From: Demequina iriomotensis
GTDB lineage: Bacteria; Actinomycetota; Actinomycetes; Actinomycetales; Demequinaceae
Direction of reading: 5' to 3'
Assembly: GCF_000971395.1 (NCBI RefSeq)
Contig: NZ_BBME01000014.1
Span: 62,001 to 126,000, forward strand
Length of the DNA stretch: 64,000 nucleotides
Shown in pieces: positions 52,912 to 61,711 of the stretch; the first letter of the stretch is position 1, and the number at the start of each line of letters is the position of its first letter. Under the pieces are notes generated by a model. That model saw only the letters and a list, made by a program, of their open reading frames with translations. It searched no databases and was not told where the DNA came from. The translations under genes were made by a program, and so were the position numbers.

Positions 52912-53523
52912 ATGCGAGCCGTGGCAGCCGCCGCCGGCGCCGCCCTCGCGGCGCTCGCCGCGCCGCAGGCCTATGCCCGCGCATCGTCCCTGGGGCGGCG
53001 GCATCCGACCGCGTCGGAGGCGTTCGTCCCGGCGGACGCGGCGCTGGTGCTGGGCGCGCGCGTGTGGCCCGATGGCCGCCCGTCGCGCGCGCTGCGTCAG
53101 CGGGTCGAGACCGGCGCGGCGCTCTACCACCGGGGGCTGGTGCCCCTGCTCGTCCTCACCGGCGCCGCGAGCAACCGCGAGGGGCTCGACGAGACCGAGG
53201 CGATGGAGCGCACCGCGCTCGCCCTCGGCGTGCCGCGCGAGGCGCTCGTGCGCGACGGATCCGGCCACGACACCCGCGCCTCGGCGCGGAACGCCCGCGA
53301 CGCCCTGGGACTCGCGAGCGTCATCGTCTGCACGCAGGAGTTCCATGTGCCGCGCGCGATGTGGCTGTGCCGGAGCGTCGGGATCGACGCGCAGGGCGCC
53401 TACCCGCCGGTGCTCGCACATCGTCACACCGCGCTCGGCTACGTCCGCGAGCTCCCGGCGACGTGGAAGGCGGCCCTCGAGATCGCGCGCGACTCCGTGG
53501 CGCCCGACGACGCGCCGCGCTGA
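52912..53523 (+). CDS. DUF218/SanA-YdcF family protein, tandem paralogue
   Basis: A 203-residue paralogue of the preceding gene, sharing ADAALVLGARVWPDGRPS, LLVLTGAASN, GHDTRASARNAR, VIVCTQEFHVPRAMWLC and the same DAQGAYP end block. The N-terminal helix is shorter and Ala-rich. GTG 52906, overlapping the previous stop, would add two residues and is an equally good start. The pair looks like a tandem duplication that has diverged. Confidence 0.85.
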   Translation: MRAVAAAAGAALAALAAPQAYARASSLGRRHPTASEAFVPADAALVLGARVWPDGRPSRALRQRVETGAALYHRGLVPLLVLTGAASNREGLDETEAMERTALALGVPREALVRDGSGHDTRASARNARDALGLASVIVCTQEFHVPRAMWLCRSVGIDAQGAYPPVLAHRHTALGYVRELPATWKAALEIARDSVAPDDAPR

Positions 53524-53568
53524 GCCCTCCCCCTGGCGTGGTGGGACAGCGTGCTCCACCATGGGAGC

Positions 53569-53913
53569 ATGCCGTCCCGATGGTCCATCGCCTCCGAGGA
53601 CTCGTTCCTGTCGATCGCCAGCAAGGGTTCGACGCTGTCGATCCTGTCGGTGGGGAGCTTCGCGTCGATCGGGTCGATCGGCTCGGCTTGGTCCGCGTTC
53701 AGCATCGCCAGCACCGCGAGCATCGGATCGGCGATGTCGTTCGCCTCGCGTGGCACCGTGATGGCCTCACGCGCGAACGGCCATGTCATGGCGACGGCGC
53801 GGCCGGGCCCGGCCGGTCGCTGGGTCGTCGTGCAGGGACTCCTGGTAGGTGCACTGGCGATGGCCGCGATCGTCGGCACCCGCCGGGGGCGCGTGAGCCC
53901 GCAGGACGGCTAG
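53569..53913 (+). CDS. Ser/Gly-repeat small membrane protein
   Basis: A 114-residue protein with about nine short repeats of the type S-I/L-x-S-x-G-S (SIASKGS, ILSVGS, ASIGS) over residues 6-55, then a short basic linker and one C-terminal membrane helix (VVVQGLLVGALAMAAIVG) with a basic tail. The repeat period of 5-6 residues would suit a small beta-helix or stacked turns. I have seen similar proteins in actinobacteria but know no function. The ATG at 53569 is preferred because related proteins start just before WSxASEDS; GTG 53551 is an alternative. Confidence 0.7.
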   Translation: MPSRWSIASEDSFLSIASKGSTLSILSVGSFASIGSIGSAWSAFSIASTASIGSAMSFASRGTVMASRANGHVMATARPGPAGRWVVVQGLLVGALAMAAIVGTRRGRVSPQDG

Positions 53914-53957
53914 GCAACGGCCCGCGCATCGGCCCGCTCGGCGCGTCGCCGCGCGGG

Positions 53958-54407
53958 TCAGACCGCGGCGCGCGTCGCAGGCAGGCCCGCCGTCATCGCA
54001 TCGAGCGCGTCCCGGATGAGCGCGAGCTGGGCGTCGTCCAGGGCGGCGAGCTGCGCGCGGCGCTGGATGCGCGCGGTGCCCACGATCTCCATCGCGAGGT
54101 CGCGCCCCTCGGGCGTGAGGGTGAGCCTGCGGATGCGACGGTCGGTCGGGTCCTCGTGGCGGTCGAAGATGCCGCGCTGGACCATGCGCTGCACGATGCC
54201 GGTGGCGACCGAGGGGTGGACGCCGACCGCCTCCGCGAGGTCCGTGGTCGTGCACCCGTCCTCGGCGTACAGGATCACGACGGCGCGGAACTGGTGGAGC
54301 GTGAGCCCCATGTGGGAGACGGTCTCCGCGAGCGACGGCACCGACTTCCGAAGGAAGACGACCAGCGACTCGCACGCCGCCTCCAGCAGGTCATCGCGCT
54401 CGCTCAT
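53958..54407 (-). CDS. MarR-family transcriptional regulator
   Basis: A 149-residue winged-helix regulator with DNA-recognition region TTTDLAEAVGVHPSVATGIVQRMVQRG near 60-85 and wing DRRIRRLTLTPEG near 95. The ATG has GGGGGAG upstream. It is paralogous to the MarR gene at 54551 in the same orientation. A TTGTC-N5-GACAA dyad lies about 110 bases upstream. Confidence 0.88.
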   Translation of the reverse strand: MSERDDLLEAACESLVVFLRKSVPSLAETVSHMGLTLHQFRAVVILYAEDGCTTTDLAEAVGVHPSVATGIVQRMVQRGIFDRHEDPTDRRIRRLTLTPEGRDLAMEIVGTARIQRRAQLAALDDAQLALIRDALDAMTAGLPATRAAV

Positions 54408-54550
54408 GGTGCTCCCCCCTTCGCCGCATCCCCTCGGCAAAGCCCACTATAGCCGCGTTATACAGGCCCTTTGTACGGACCAATGCGACACATCAGATAT
54501 ACACCCCGCGGCAATTGTCCACGCGACAAATAGCGAACCCGGGTGCGTCG
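54408..54550. promoter_or_regulatory. A+T-rich control region between two marR genes
   Basis: 143 bases that are distinctly A+T-rich for this genome. It includes TTGTC-CACGC-GACAA (54515-54529), a plausible MarR operator, and TATAGT/TATAAC stretches on the - strand that could be -10 boxes for the downstream marR gene. Confidence 0.55.
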
Positions 54551-54994
54551 TCAGCAGTCGAGGCGGCCGCCGCCGTCGGCGACGATGGTGGCGAGGATGC
54601 CGTGCAGCTGCGCGACCTGCTCGTCGCTGAGCGCGCCCAGGTGTGAGACGAACCCGCGCTCGGCCTCGTCGATCGCCTCGTCGACGAGCGCGATTCCCGC
54701 GGCCGTGAGCGACAGCAGACGCACCCGGCCATCCTCGGGCGACGAGGCGCGCTCGATCCATCCGCGATCCACGAGGCGCTGCACCACGCCGGTGGCGATG
54801 TTCGGCTTGAGCCCGAGCGTGTCCGCCGCGTCCGCGGTCGCGACGCCCGGCTGGCCGTGCAGGAGGACCAGCAGGTGGAACTGCACGGGCGTGAGCCCCT
54901 CGGCGACGAGCGTCCGCGAGTGGTCGCGGATCGAAGCCCGCATGACCTGCCGCTGCAGCTCGAGGATGCCCGTGATCGCCACGTCCCGGTCCAT
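54551..54994 (-). CDS. MarR-family transcriptional regulator (divergent from MFS exporter)
   Basis: A 147-residue MarR-type protein with recognition region ATADAADTLGLKPNIATGVVQRLVDRG near 52-78 and wing EDGRVRLLSLTAAG. It is divergent from an MFS exporter, and the gap holds AGTTCG/CGAACT half-sites overlapping the exporter promoter, so it is the likely repressor of that gene and of itself. It shares its plan, including the unusual IATGVVQR/VATGIVQR helix, with the neighbouring marR gene. Confidence 0.9.
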   Translation of the reverse strand: MDRDVAITGILELQRQVMRASIRDHSRTLVAEGLTPVQFHLLVLLHGQPGVATADAADTLGLKPNIATGVVQRLVDRGWIERASSPEDGRVRLLSLTAAGIALVDEAIDEAERGFVSHLGALSDEQVAQLHGILATIVADGGGRLDC

Positions 54995-55010
54995 GCCGCC
55001 CTCGTCACAT

Positions 55011-55057
55011 AGTTCGCCTCACACGAACTTGATAGTTCGCGTCACTAGAAGTACCCT
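55011..55057 (+). promoter_or_regulatory. MFS promoter with overlapping MarR-type operator
   Basis: -35 TTGATA (55029-55034) and -10 TACCCT (55052-55057) are separated by 17 bases. The inverted repeat AGTTCG (55011-55016) and CGAACT (55024-55029) touches the -35 box, and a third half-site AGTTCG (55033-55038) sits in the spacer. Confidence 0.65.
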
Positions 55058-55110
55058 AGCGGACATCCCACCGTCGGGACGTCCCCCTCCCCCTCTCCCA
55101 GGAGACCTCC

Positions 55111-56739
55111 GTGTCCAAGCAACCCGCCGCGCCCGCGTCGAGCCTCGACGATGCCCTCGCCGAGGGCATCTCCGAGCGCACCTACCGCCGCCGCTGGGCG
55201 ATCCTCGCGACGCTGTGCTTCGCGCTCATGACCGCGATGATCGCGAACATGAGCCTCAACCTCGCGCTGCCTGATCTTGCGGTCGAGTTCGAGCTCACGC
55301 AGCTGCAGATGACCTGGGTGGTCGAAGCCTTCGCGCTCGTGTTCGCCTCGCTGCTCTTCGTCGCGGCGGCGATCGCCGACCGCTACGGGCGCAAGCGCAC
55401 CATGATGGTCGGCCTCGCGATCTTCGTGATCGCCTCGCTGTACGCGCCCTTCCTCGCGCAGACCGGCGGCGAGCTCATCGCCTCGCGCGCCTTCATGGGC
55501 ATCGGCGGCGCGCTCGTCATGCCCACCACGCTCTCGCTCGTGAACGTGGTCTTCCCGTCGAAGGAGCGCCCCAAGGCCATCGCGATCTGGTCGGCGGTCG
55601 CGGGCGTCGGCATGATGCTCGGCTCGGTCCTCACCGGCGTGCTGCTGCACTTCTTCGACTGGCACGCGGCATTCCTCCTGGGCGCCGTGTTCGGCCTCGT
55701 CGCCCTGCCCGTGACCGCGCGCATCGTCCCCGAGTCGGTGGACGAGAAGCGCACGCCCGTCGACTGGCTCGGCGGCGCGCTCATCACGGTCGCGCTCGCG
55801 GGCATCGTCTACACGATCATGGAGGTGCCCTCGCACGGGTGGGACGACGCCCTCACGGTGGTGGCGGCCGTCGCCGGGGGCGTGTCCCTCGCGCTGTTCC
55901 TCGCGTGGCAGGCACGTGCACGCTTCCCGATGATCGACCTCGCGCTGTTCCGCAGCTCGCGGTTCTCGCTGTCCGTCGTCTCGGTGACCCTGACGTTCTT
56001 CGCGATGATGGGCGCCTTCTTCGGCATGACCCAGATCTTCCAGCTGGTGATGGGCTACAGCGCCCTCACCACGTCGGTCGCCTTCATCCCGTCGATGCTG
56101 CCCATGATGATCGTCGGCCCGATGATCCCCAAGCTGGTCGAGAAGGTGGGCACGCGCTGGACCGTGGTCCCCGGGCTCGTCATCATCGCGGGCGGCTTCC
56201 TGCTCATGACGACGTGGCCCACGGTGCCGTCGTACTGGGACTTCCTCATCGCGATGAGCACGGTCACGCTCGGCATGGCGATGGTCATGACCCCGGCGAC
56301 GAACATGATGATGTCCTCGGTCCCGCGCAACCGCTCGGGCATGGGCTCCGCGATGAACGACACGACGCGCGAGCTGGGCGCCTCGCTCGGCGTGGCGGTG
56401 CTCGGCTCGATGATCGCGAACGCCTACACCTCGAACATCGCCCCCGTGGCGGAGCAGCTGCCCGCCGAGGTCTCGGGCGTGGTCCAGGACTCGCTCGCCG
56501 GCGCGATCGCCGTCACCGCGGAGATGGGCGACGCGGGCGCCGCGATCGCCGAGGCGGCCCGCACGGCGTTCATGGACGCGAACCAGCACTCCATGCTCAT
56601 CTCCGCGATCATCGCGGGCGTGACCGCCGTCATCATGCTCATCGCGCTGCCGCGCGGCGAGCGCTCCCTCAGCGCCGAGCCCGCGGAGGATGCCGATGCG
56701 GCGCTCGAGCCCGAGCTGGCCGGGGACGCCACCGCCTGA
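55111..56739 (+). CDS. MFS drug exporter, DHA2 (14-helix) family
   Basis: A 542-residue major facilitator with about 14 hydrophobic segments. MFS motif A reads ADRYGRKRTMMVGL near 90, and motif C-like GIGGALVMPTTLSLV/VAGVGMMLGSVLTG follows. It probably exports drugs or hydrophobic toxicants in exchange for protons. The start is GTG at 55111. It is controlled by the divergent MarR gene, to judge from the operator-like repeats over its promoter, and ends at a 22-bp terminator. Confidence 0.93.
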   Translation: MSKQPAAPASSLDDALAEGISERTYRRRWAILATLCFALMTAMIANMSLNLALPDLAVEFELTQLQMTWVVEAFALVFASLLFVAAAIADRYGRKRTMMVGLAIFVIASLYAPFLAQTGGELIASRAFMGIGGALVMPTTLSLVNVVFPSKERPKAIAIWSAVAGVGMMLGSVLTGVLLHFFDWHAAFLLGAVFGLVALPVTARIVPESVDEKRTPVDWLGGALITVALAGIVYTIMEVPSHGWDDALTVVAAVAGGVSLALFLAWQARARFPMIDLALFRSSRFSLSVVSVTLTFFAMMGAFFGMTQIFQLVMGYSALTTSVAFIPSMLPMMIVGPMIPKLVEKVGTRWTVVPGLVIIAGGFLLMTTWPTVPSYWDFLIAMSTVTLGMAMVMTPATNMMMSSVPRNRSGMGSAMNDTTRELGASLGVAVLGSMIANAYTSNIAPVAEQLPAEVSGVVQDSLAGAIAVTAEMGDAGAAIAEAARTAFMDANQHSMLISAIIAGVTAVIMLIALPRGERSLSAEPAEDADAALEPELAGDATA

Positions 56740-56741
56740 CC

Positions 56742-56789
56742 CGCTCCGCGTCCTGGCGGGACCTGCGGGTCCCGCCAGGACGCGGAGCG
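56742..56789 (+). terminator. Terminator of the MFS gene
   Basis: A perfect 22-bp stem (CGCTCCGCGTCCTGGCGGGACC and complement, shortened here) around a TGCG loop begins a few bases after the stop codon. Confidence 0.88.
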
Positions 56790-56818
56790 TCCGCACCCGA
56801 GCAACTAGGCTCGCACCC

Positions 56819-57457
56819 ATGCCCGTCCCCCTCCTGCTCGCCTCGCAGTCCCCCGCCCGCCTCGCGACCCTCAGGTCCGCGGGCGTCGACCCGGACGTCA
56901 TCGTGTCCGACGTCGACGAGGACGCCGCCCTGGACGCGGCCCGCGCCGCCGCGGCGGTCGCGGGCGAGGCCCTCGCCCCGGCAGATGCGGTGCTCGCCCT
57001 CGCGCGCGCCAAGGCCGAGCACGTGGTCGCGGAGTATGAGTGCGAGGCGATCGTGCTCGGTTGCGACTCGATGCTCGAGCTCGACGGCGAGATCCTGGGC
57101 AAGCCCGCGGACGCCGCGACCGCGGTCCGCCGGTGGCGCACGATGCGGGGCCGCACCGGCGTGCTCCACACCGGGCACTGGCTGGTCGACGACCGCGAGG
57201 GCGGCACGAGCGGGACGCTCGGCGCCACCTCGTCCACCGTGGTGCGCTTCGCGGCTCTCACCGACGCGGAGATCGACGCCTATGTGGCGACCGGCGAGCC
57301 GCTGCGGGTCGCCGGAGCCTTCACCGTCGACGGGCTCGGCGGGCCGTACGTCGAGGCGATCGAGGGCGACCACCACGGCGTGGTCGGCGTGAGCCTGCCG
57401 CTCCTCCGCCACCTCCTCGCGGACCTGGGAGTCGCGTTCCACGAGCTGCGCGGCTGA
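56819..57457 (+). CDS. maf: Maf-family nucleotide pyrophosphatase
   Basis: A 212-residue Maf/HAM1-like pyrophosphatase acting on non-canonical or methylated nucleoside triphosphates. The signature LLLASQSPARLATLRSAG opens the protein, DVDEDAA follows, and GCDSMLELDGEILGKP carries the catalytic Asp. LRVAGAFTVDGLGGPYVEAIEGDHHGVVGVSLPLL is the conserved C-terminal block. The ATG at 56819 is the only start that opens the family fold. It lies upstream of accA3, a common actinobacterial order. Confidence 0.94.
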   Translation: MPVPLLLASQSPARLATLRSAGVDPDVIVSDVDEDAALDAARAAAAVAGEALAPADAVLALARAKAEHVVAEYECEAIVLGCDSMLELDGEILGKPADAATAVRRWRTMRGRTGVLHTGHWLVDDREGGTSGTLGATSSTVVRFAALTDAEIDAYVATGEPLRVAGAFTVDGLGGPYVEAIEGDHHGVVGVSLPLLRHLLADLGVAFHELRG

Positions 57458-57640
57458 CCCCGGCTCCCCGCGCGTTTGTAGGCGCGGCACAACCTACGCG
57501 CCCGTAGGGCGGCGGAGCCCGGCAATCCTTTGTGGGAACCCCACAAGCCAGGCGCCACGCGCTTAGAGGCGCGCACAGACTTAGGTCCCGGTACCGCCGC
57601 GTGCGCCGGATGCCGTCAGGCCCCGCGCTACCGTTTCGGG

Positions 57641-59434
57641 GTGACCGCCTTCTCCTCCGTGCTCATCGCGAACCGTGGCGAGATCGCCGTCCGCATCATC
57701 CGCGCCTGTGCGGACGCGGGACTGCGCTCGATCGCCGTCTACGCGGACCCCGACCGCGACGCGCCGCACGTCTCCCTCGCCGACGAGGCGTACGCGCTCG
57801 GCGGCGCGACCGCACGTGAGACCTACCTCGACATCGCGAAGATCATCGACGCCGCGCGCCGCTCGGGCGCCGAGTCCGTCCACCCCGGCTACGGCTTCCT
57901 CGCGGAGAACTCGGACTTCGCGCGTGCCGTGATCGACGCCGGACTCACCTGGATCGGCCCCTCGCCCGAGGCGATCGACGGGCTCGGCGACAAGGTCAGC
58001 GCACGCCACATCGCGCAGCGCGCCGGCGCCCCGCTGGTGCCCGGCACCCCCGATCCCGTCGAGTCGGCCGACGAGGTGGTCGCCTTCGCACGCGAGCACG
58101 GCCTGCCCGTCGCTATCAAGGCGGCCTTCGGCGGAGGCGGACGCGGCCTCAAGGTCGCGCGCACGCTCGACGAGATCCCCGAGCTGTTCGACTCGGCCAC
58201 GCGCGAGGCGGTCGCGGCCTTCGGCCGCGGAGAGTGCTTCGTCGAGCGCTTCCTCGACCGTCCCCGCCACGTCGAGACGCAGTGCCTCGCGGATGCGCAC
58301 GGCAACGTCCGGGTGGTCTCGACGCGCGACTGCTCGCTCCAGCGCCGCCACCAGAAGCTGGTCGAGGAGGCGCCTGCGCCGTTCCTCACCGACGCCCAGA
58401 ACGCCCGCCTGATCGAGGCATCGGAGGCGATCCTCAAGGAGGCCGGCTACCAGGGCGCGGGCACGTGCGAGTTCCTCGTCGGCGTGGACGGCACCATCAG
58501 CTTCCTCGAGGTCAACACGCGCCTCCAGGTCGAGCACCCCGTCACCGAGGAGGTCACCGGCGTCGACCTGGTCCTCGAGCAGTTCCGCATCGCGGCGGGC
58601 GGGTCCATCGCGGACCTCGCGCCCGAGACCCGCGGACACTCGATCGAGTTCCGCATCAACGGCGAGGACCCCGCGAACGGCTTCATGCCCGCCCCCGGCC
58701 GCCTCACCACCCTGCGCTTCCCTTCCGGCCCCGGCGTCCGCGTGGACGCGGGCGTCGCCGAGGGCGACACCGTGTCGGGCAACTTCGACTCGATGATCGC
58801 CAAGGTCATCGTCACGGGCGCGACGCGCGACCAGGCGCTCGCCCGGGCCCGCCGCGCGCTCGCGGAGATGACCGTCGAGGGCATCCCGACCGTGGTGCCG
58901 TTCCACCGCGCCGTGCTGGACGCACCGCAGTTCGCGGCCGCCTCGGGCGACTTCGGCGTGTACACGACCTGGATCGAGTCGGAGTTCACCGCCACCCTCG
59001 CGACCCTCGCCGCGCCGCCTGCATCGTCCCCCTCGGCCCCCGAGGAGGACGAGGTCGAGGCCACCGAACGCGTGGTGGTCGAGGTCGGCGGCAAGCGGCT
59101 CGAGGTGGTGCTGCCAGCGTCGCTCGCGCGTGCAGGTCGCGCCAACGCGCGCGCCGCGGGGCGCCGGCCGATGCGCAGGACGGGCAACGGCGCGGGGCGC
59201 TCCGCCACCGGCGCGACGCTCGCATCCCCCATGCAGGGCACCATCGTCAAGGTCGCGGTCGAGGAGGGCGCGACCGTCGCCGAGGGCGACCTCGTGGTGG
59301 TCCTCGAGGCCATGAAGATGGAGCAGCCGCTCACCGCCCACCGCGCGGGCGTCGTGCGCTCGCTGTCAGCCTCCGTCGGCGCGGGGGTCTCGGCCGGCAC
59401 GGCGATCTGCGAGATCGTCGACGCCGAGGCCTGA
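57641..59434 (+). CDS. accA3: Acyl-CoA carboxylase alpha subunit (biotin carboxylase plus BCCP)
   Basis: A 597-residue biotinylated alpha chain serving acetyl- and propionyl-CoA carboxylases. The biotin carboxylase domain (1-450) has [15 protein letters not shown] near 170 and [16 protein letters not shown] near 290; the C-terminal carrier domain has AMKM with the biotin lysine at residue 559. A variable linker (about 465-530) contains [14 protein letters not shown], where a GGACGATGC copy sits. The GTG at 57641 opens the family sequence. Its beta and epsilon partners are encoded 5 kb upstream. Confidence 0.95.
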   Translation: MTAFSSVLIANRGEIAVRIIRACADAGLRSIAVYADPDRDAPHVSLADEAYALGGATARETYLDIAKIIDAARRSGAESVHPGYGFLAENSDFARAVIDAGLTWIGPSPEAIDGLGDKVSARHIAQRAGAPLVPGTPDPVESADEVVAFAREHGLPVAIKAAFGGGGRGLKVARTLDEIPELFDSATREAVAAFGRGECFVERFLDRPRHVETQCLADAHGNVRVVSTRDCSLQRRHQKLVEEAPAPFLTDAQNARLIEASEAILKEAGYQGAGTCEFLVGVDGTISFLEVNTRLQVEHPVTEEVTGVDLVLEQFRIAAGGSIADLAPETRGHSIEFRINGEDPANGFMPAPGRLTTLRFPSGPGVRVDAGVAEGDTVSGNFDSMIAKVIVTGATRDQALARARRALAEMTVEGIPTVVPFHRAVLDAPQFAAASGDFGVYTTWIESEFTATLATLAAPPASSPSAPEEDEVEATERVVVEVGGKRLEVVLPASLARAGRANARAAGRRPMRRTGNGAGRSATGATLASPMQGTIVKVAVEEGATVAEGDLVVVLEAMKMEQPLTAHRAGVVRSLSASVGAGVSAGTAICEIVDAEA

Positions 59435-59541
59435 CCTCCCGCCGCCGGCTTTCCGGCACGCTGCGCCACCGTTGCGTGGTGCGCCTACCAGGGGCGACGC
59501 CTCGCCGCCGAGGATTTACGCAACGATGACGTTGGCTATAT

Positions 59542-59571
59542 TTGACACTGCCCAGGCGGCGCCCCTACGCT
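59542..59571 (+). promoter_or_regulatory. efeUOB promoter
   Basis: TTGACA at 59542-59547 and TACGCT at 59566-59571, 18 bases apart, lie in an otherwise G+C-rich gap just upstream of the iron-box-like palindrome. Confidence 0.6.
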
Positions 59572-59583
59572 CGCGGGAGCACG

Positions 59584-59601
59584 GGTAAGGCACGCCTTAC
59601 C
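59584..59601 (+). promoter_or_regulatory. Iron-box-like palindrome (DtxR/IdeR type)
   Basis: GGTAAGGC-AC-GCCTTACC is a perfect 8-2-8 palindrome that resembles the actinobacterial DtxR/IdeR box. It lies at the expected transcription start and 23 bases before the efeU ATG, so iron-dependent repression is likely. Confidence 0.68.
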
Positions 59602-59624
59602 GTCCCCGAACGGAAGGCGCGTCG

Positions 59625-60494
59625 ATGCTCGCCAACTACCTCATCGGCCTGCGCGAGGGCCTCGAGGCCGCGCTCGTCGTGAGCATCCTCGTGGCGTACC
59701 TGGTCCGCACCGACCGGCGCCCGTTGCTGCGCCAGGTGTGGTTCGGCGTGGGCATCGCGGCCGGCGTCTCCATCGGGCTCGGCGCGCTGCTCACGCTCGG
59801 CCCCCAAGGGCTCTCATTCGAGGCTCAGGAGGCGATCGGAGGCGCGCTCAGCATCGTCGCCGTGGGCCTCATCACCTGGATGATCTTCTGGATGGGCCGC
59901 AACGCCCGCCACCTCAAGGGACAGCTCGAGGGTGCGCTCGAGAACGCGATCGCCGTGGGCAAGGGCGCCGTCGTCGCGATGGCGCTGCTCGCGGTGGGGC
60001 GCGAGGGCCTCGAGACCGCGCTGTTCCTGTGGGCCGGCATCACCTCGGCCGGGTCGACCTGGGCACCCATCGCGGGCGCGTCGCTCGGCATCGCGACCGC
60101 CGTCGGGCTCGGCTTCCTCATGTACCGGGGCGCCGTCCGCGTCAACCTGCGCACGTTCTTCCAGTGGACCGGGGTGTTCCTCGTCCTCGTGGCCGGCGGG
60201 GTCCTCGCCTACGGGGTCCACGACCTTCAGGAGGCCGGCATCCTCCCGGGCCTCCACACCCTGGCGTTCGACGTGTCCGATGCGGTGCCCGCCGGCTCCG
60301 TCCACGGCACCCTCCTCAAGGGCATCTTCAACCTCTCGCCGCAGACCACGGTGCTCGAGGCCGTCGCGTGGGTCGCGTACGTGGTGCCCGTCATGTGGAT
60401 CTTCATCGGGATGGCCTTCCGCGGCGGACCGCCGAGGGCCGCACGGACCGCACCCGCCGCATCGTCCCCCGACCTGGCCGCCGCCGGCGCCTGA
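59625..60494 (+). CDS. efeU: Iron permease EfeU (FTR1 family)
   Basis: A 289-residue membrane protein with about seven helices and two REGLE iron-binding motifs, REGLEAAL at residues 10-17 and REGLETAL at 126-133. It moves ferric iron released by EfeB across the membrane. The C-terminus is a short disordered tail with a GGACGATGC copy. It is the first gene of an efeUOB operon behind an iron-box-like palindrome. Confidence 0.95.
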   Translation: MLANYLIGLREGLEAALVVSILVAYLVRTDRRPLLRQVWFGVGIAAGVSIGLGALLTLGPQGLSFEAQEAIGGALSIVAVGLITWMIFWMGRNARHLKGQLEGALENAIAVGKGAVVAMALLAVGREGLETALFLWAGITSAGSTWAPIAGASLGIATAVGLGFLMYRGAVRVNLRTFFQWTGVFLVLVAGGVLAYGVHDLQEAGILPGLHTLAFDVSDAVPAGSVHGTLLKGIFNLSPQTTVLEAVAWVAYVVPVMWIFIGMAFRGGPPRAARTAPAASSPDLAAAGA

Positions 60495-60537
60495 CAGCCG
60501 TCCCACCCCACCACCCCGACCCGCCGAAGGATCACCC

Positions 60538-61701
60538 ATGCCCCGCCCCGCCCTCGCACGCCCTCTCGCCGCGACCGGAGCCGCCTTGTCGGCCCTCGCG
60601 CTGACCGCGTGCGTGCCCAACGCCTCCGCCGACGACGAGGCGATCGCCGTCGAGTCGACCGCCGACGAGTGCAAGGTCGCGTCGACCGAGGTGCCGTCGG
60701 GCACCGTGGTCTTCGACGTCACCAACTCCGGCGACGACGTCACCGAGTTCTACCTGCTCGCCTCCGACGGCCTGCGGATCATCTCCGAGGTCGAGAACGT
60801 GGGGCCCGGCATCACGCGTCAGCTCGTGGTGCAGGTGCCGGCAGGCGATTACCTCACGCAGTGCAAGCCCGGCATGACCGGCGACGGCATCCAGGCCGCG
60901 TTCACCGTCACCGACTCGGGTGAGGACGTCTTCTCGGGCGACGACGCCGAGCTCCTCGCTGCGGCGGGCGAGCAGTACCTGCTCTACGTCCGCGACCAGA
61001 TCCAGACCCTCGAGGACAAGACCGACGCCTTCCTCGCGGCCTACACCGCGGGCGACGACGACGAGGCGCGCGCGCTCTACGCCGACGCCCGCGTCCACTG
61101 GGAGCGCATCGAGCCCGTCGCCGAGTCCTTCGGCGACCTCGATCCCATGATGGACGCCCGCGAGGCGGACCTCGCCGAGGGCGAGTCGTGGACCGGCTGG
61201 CACCGCATCGAGAAGAACCTGTGGCCCCCGGCGGAGGGCTACGACCTCACCTCCGCCGAGCGGGAGGAGCTGGCCGACAAGCTCGCCGCCGACACCGCGG
61301 ATCTCGCCGCACGCGTGAACGCCGAGGACTTCGCCATCGACGCGTTCCAGGTGGGCAACGGCGCCAAGGAGCTGCTCGACGAGGTCGCCGCCGGCAAGAT
61401 CACCGGCGAGGAGGAGATCTGGTCGCACACGGACCTGTGGGACTTCCAGGCGAACGTCGACGGGGCGTCCGTCGCGTACGGCGTGCTCCACGACGTGGTC
61501 GCCGAGTCCGACCCGGCCCTGGTCGAGGAGCTCGACTCGCGCTTCGCGGAGCTGGAAGGCCTGCTCGCGCAGCACGGCTCGGTCGACGAGGGCTTCGTGC
61601 TCTACACCGAGCTCACCGACGATCAGATCGTCGAGCTCGCGCGCGCGGTCGACGCCCTGGGCGAGCCCTTGTCGCGCCTCACCGCCGCGGCCGTCGCCTA
61701 A
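60538..61701 (+). CDS. efeO: Iron-uptake lipoprotein EfeO
   Basis: A 387-residue exported protein with lipobox LTAC (Cys22). Residues ~35-130 form a cupredoxin-like domain (VPSGTVVFDVTNSGDDVTEFYLL) and ~140-380 the helical M75 peptidase-like domain with HWERIEPVAESFGDLDP and WTGWHRIEKNLW. It binds iron outside the membrane and passes it to EfeU/EfeB. ATG 60538 lies 43 bases after efeU. Confidence 0.94.
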   Translation: MPRPALARPLAATGAALSALALTACVPNASADDEAIAVESTADECKVASTEVPSGTVVFDVTNSGDDVTEFYLLASDGLRIISEVENVGPGITRQLVVQVPAGDYLTQCKPGMTGDGIQAAFTVTDSGEDVFSGDDAELLAAAGEQYLLYVRDQIQTLEDKTDAFLAAYTAGDDDEARALYADARVHWERIEPVAESFGDLDPMMDAREADLAEGESWTGWHRIEKNLWPPAEGYDLTSAEREELADKLAADTADLAARVNAEDFAIDAFQVGNGAKELLDEVAAGKITGEEEIWSHTDLWDFQANVDGASVAYGVLHDVVAESDPALVEELDSRFAELEGLLAQHGSVDEGFVLYTELTDDQIVELARAVDALGEPLSRLTAAAVA

Positions 61702-61711
61702 GGTTCGCCGC

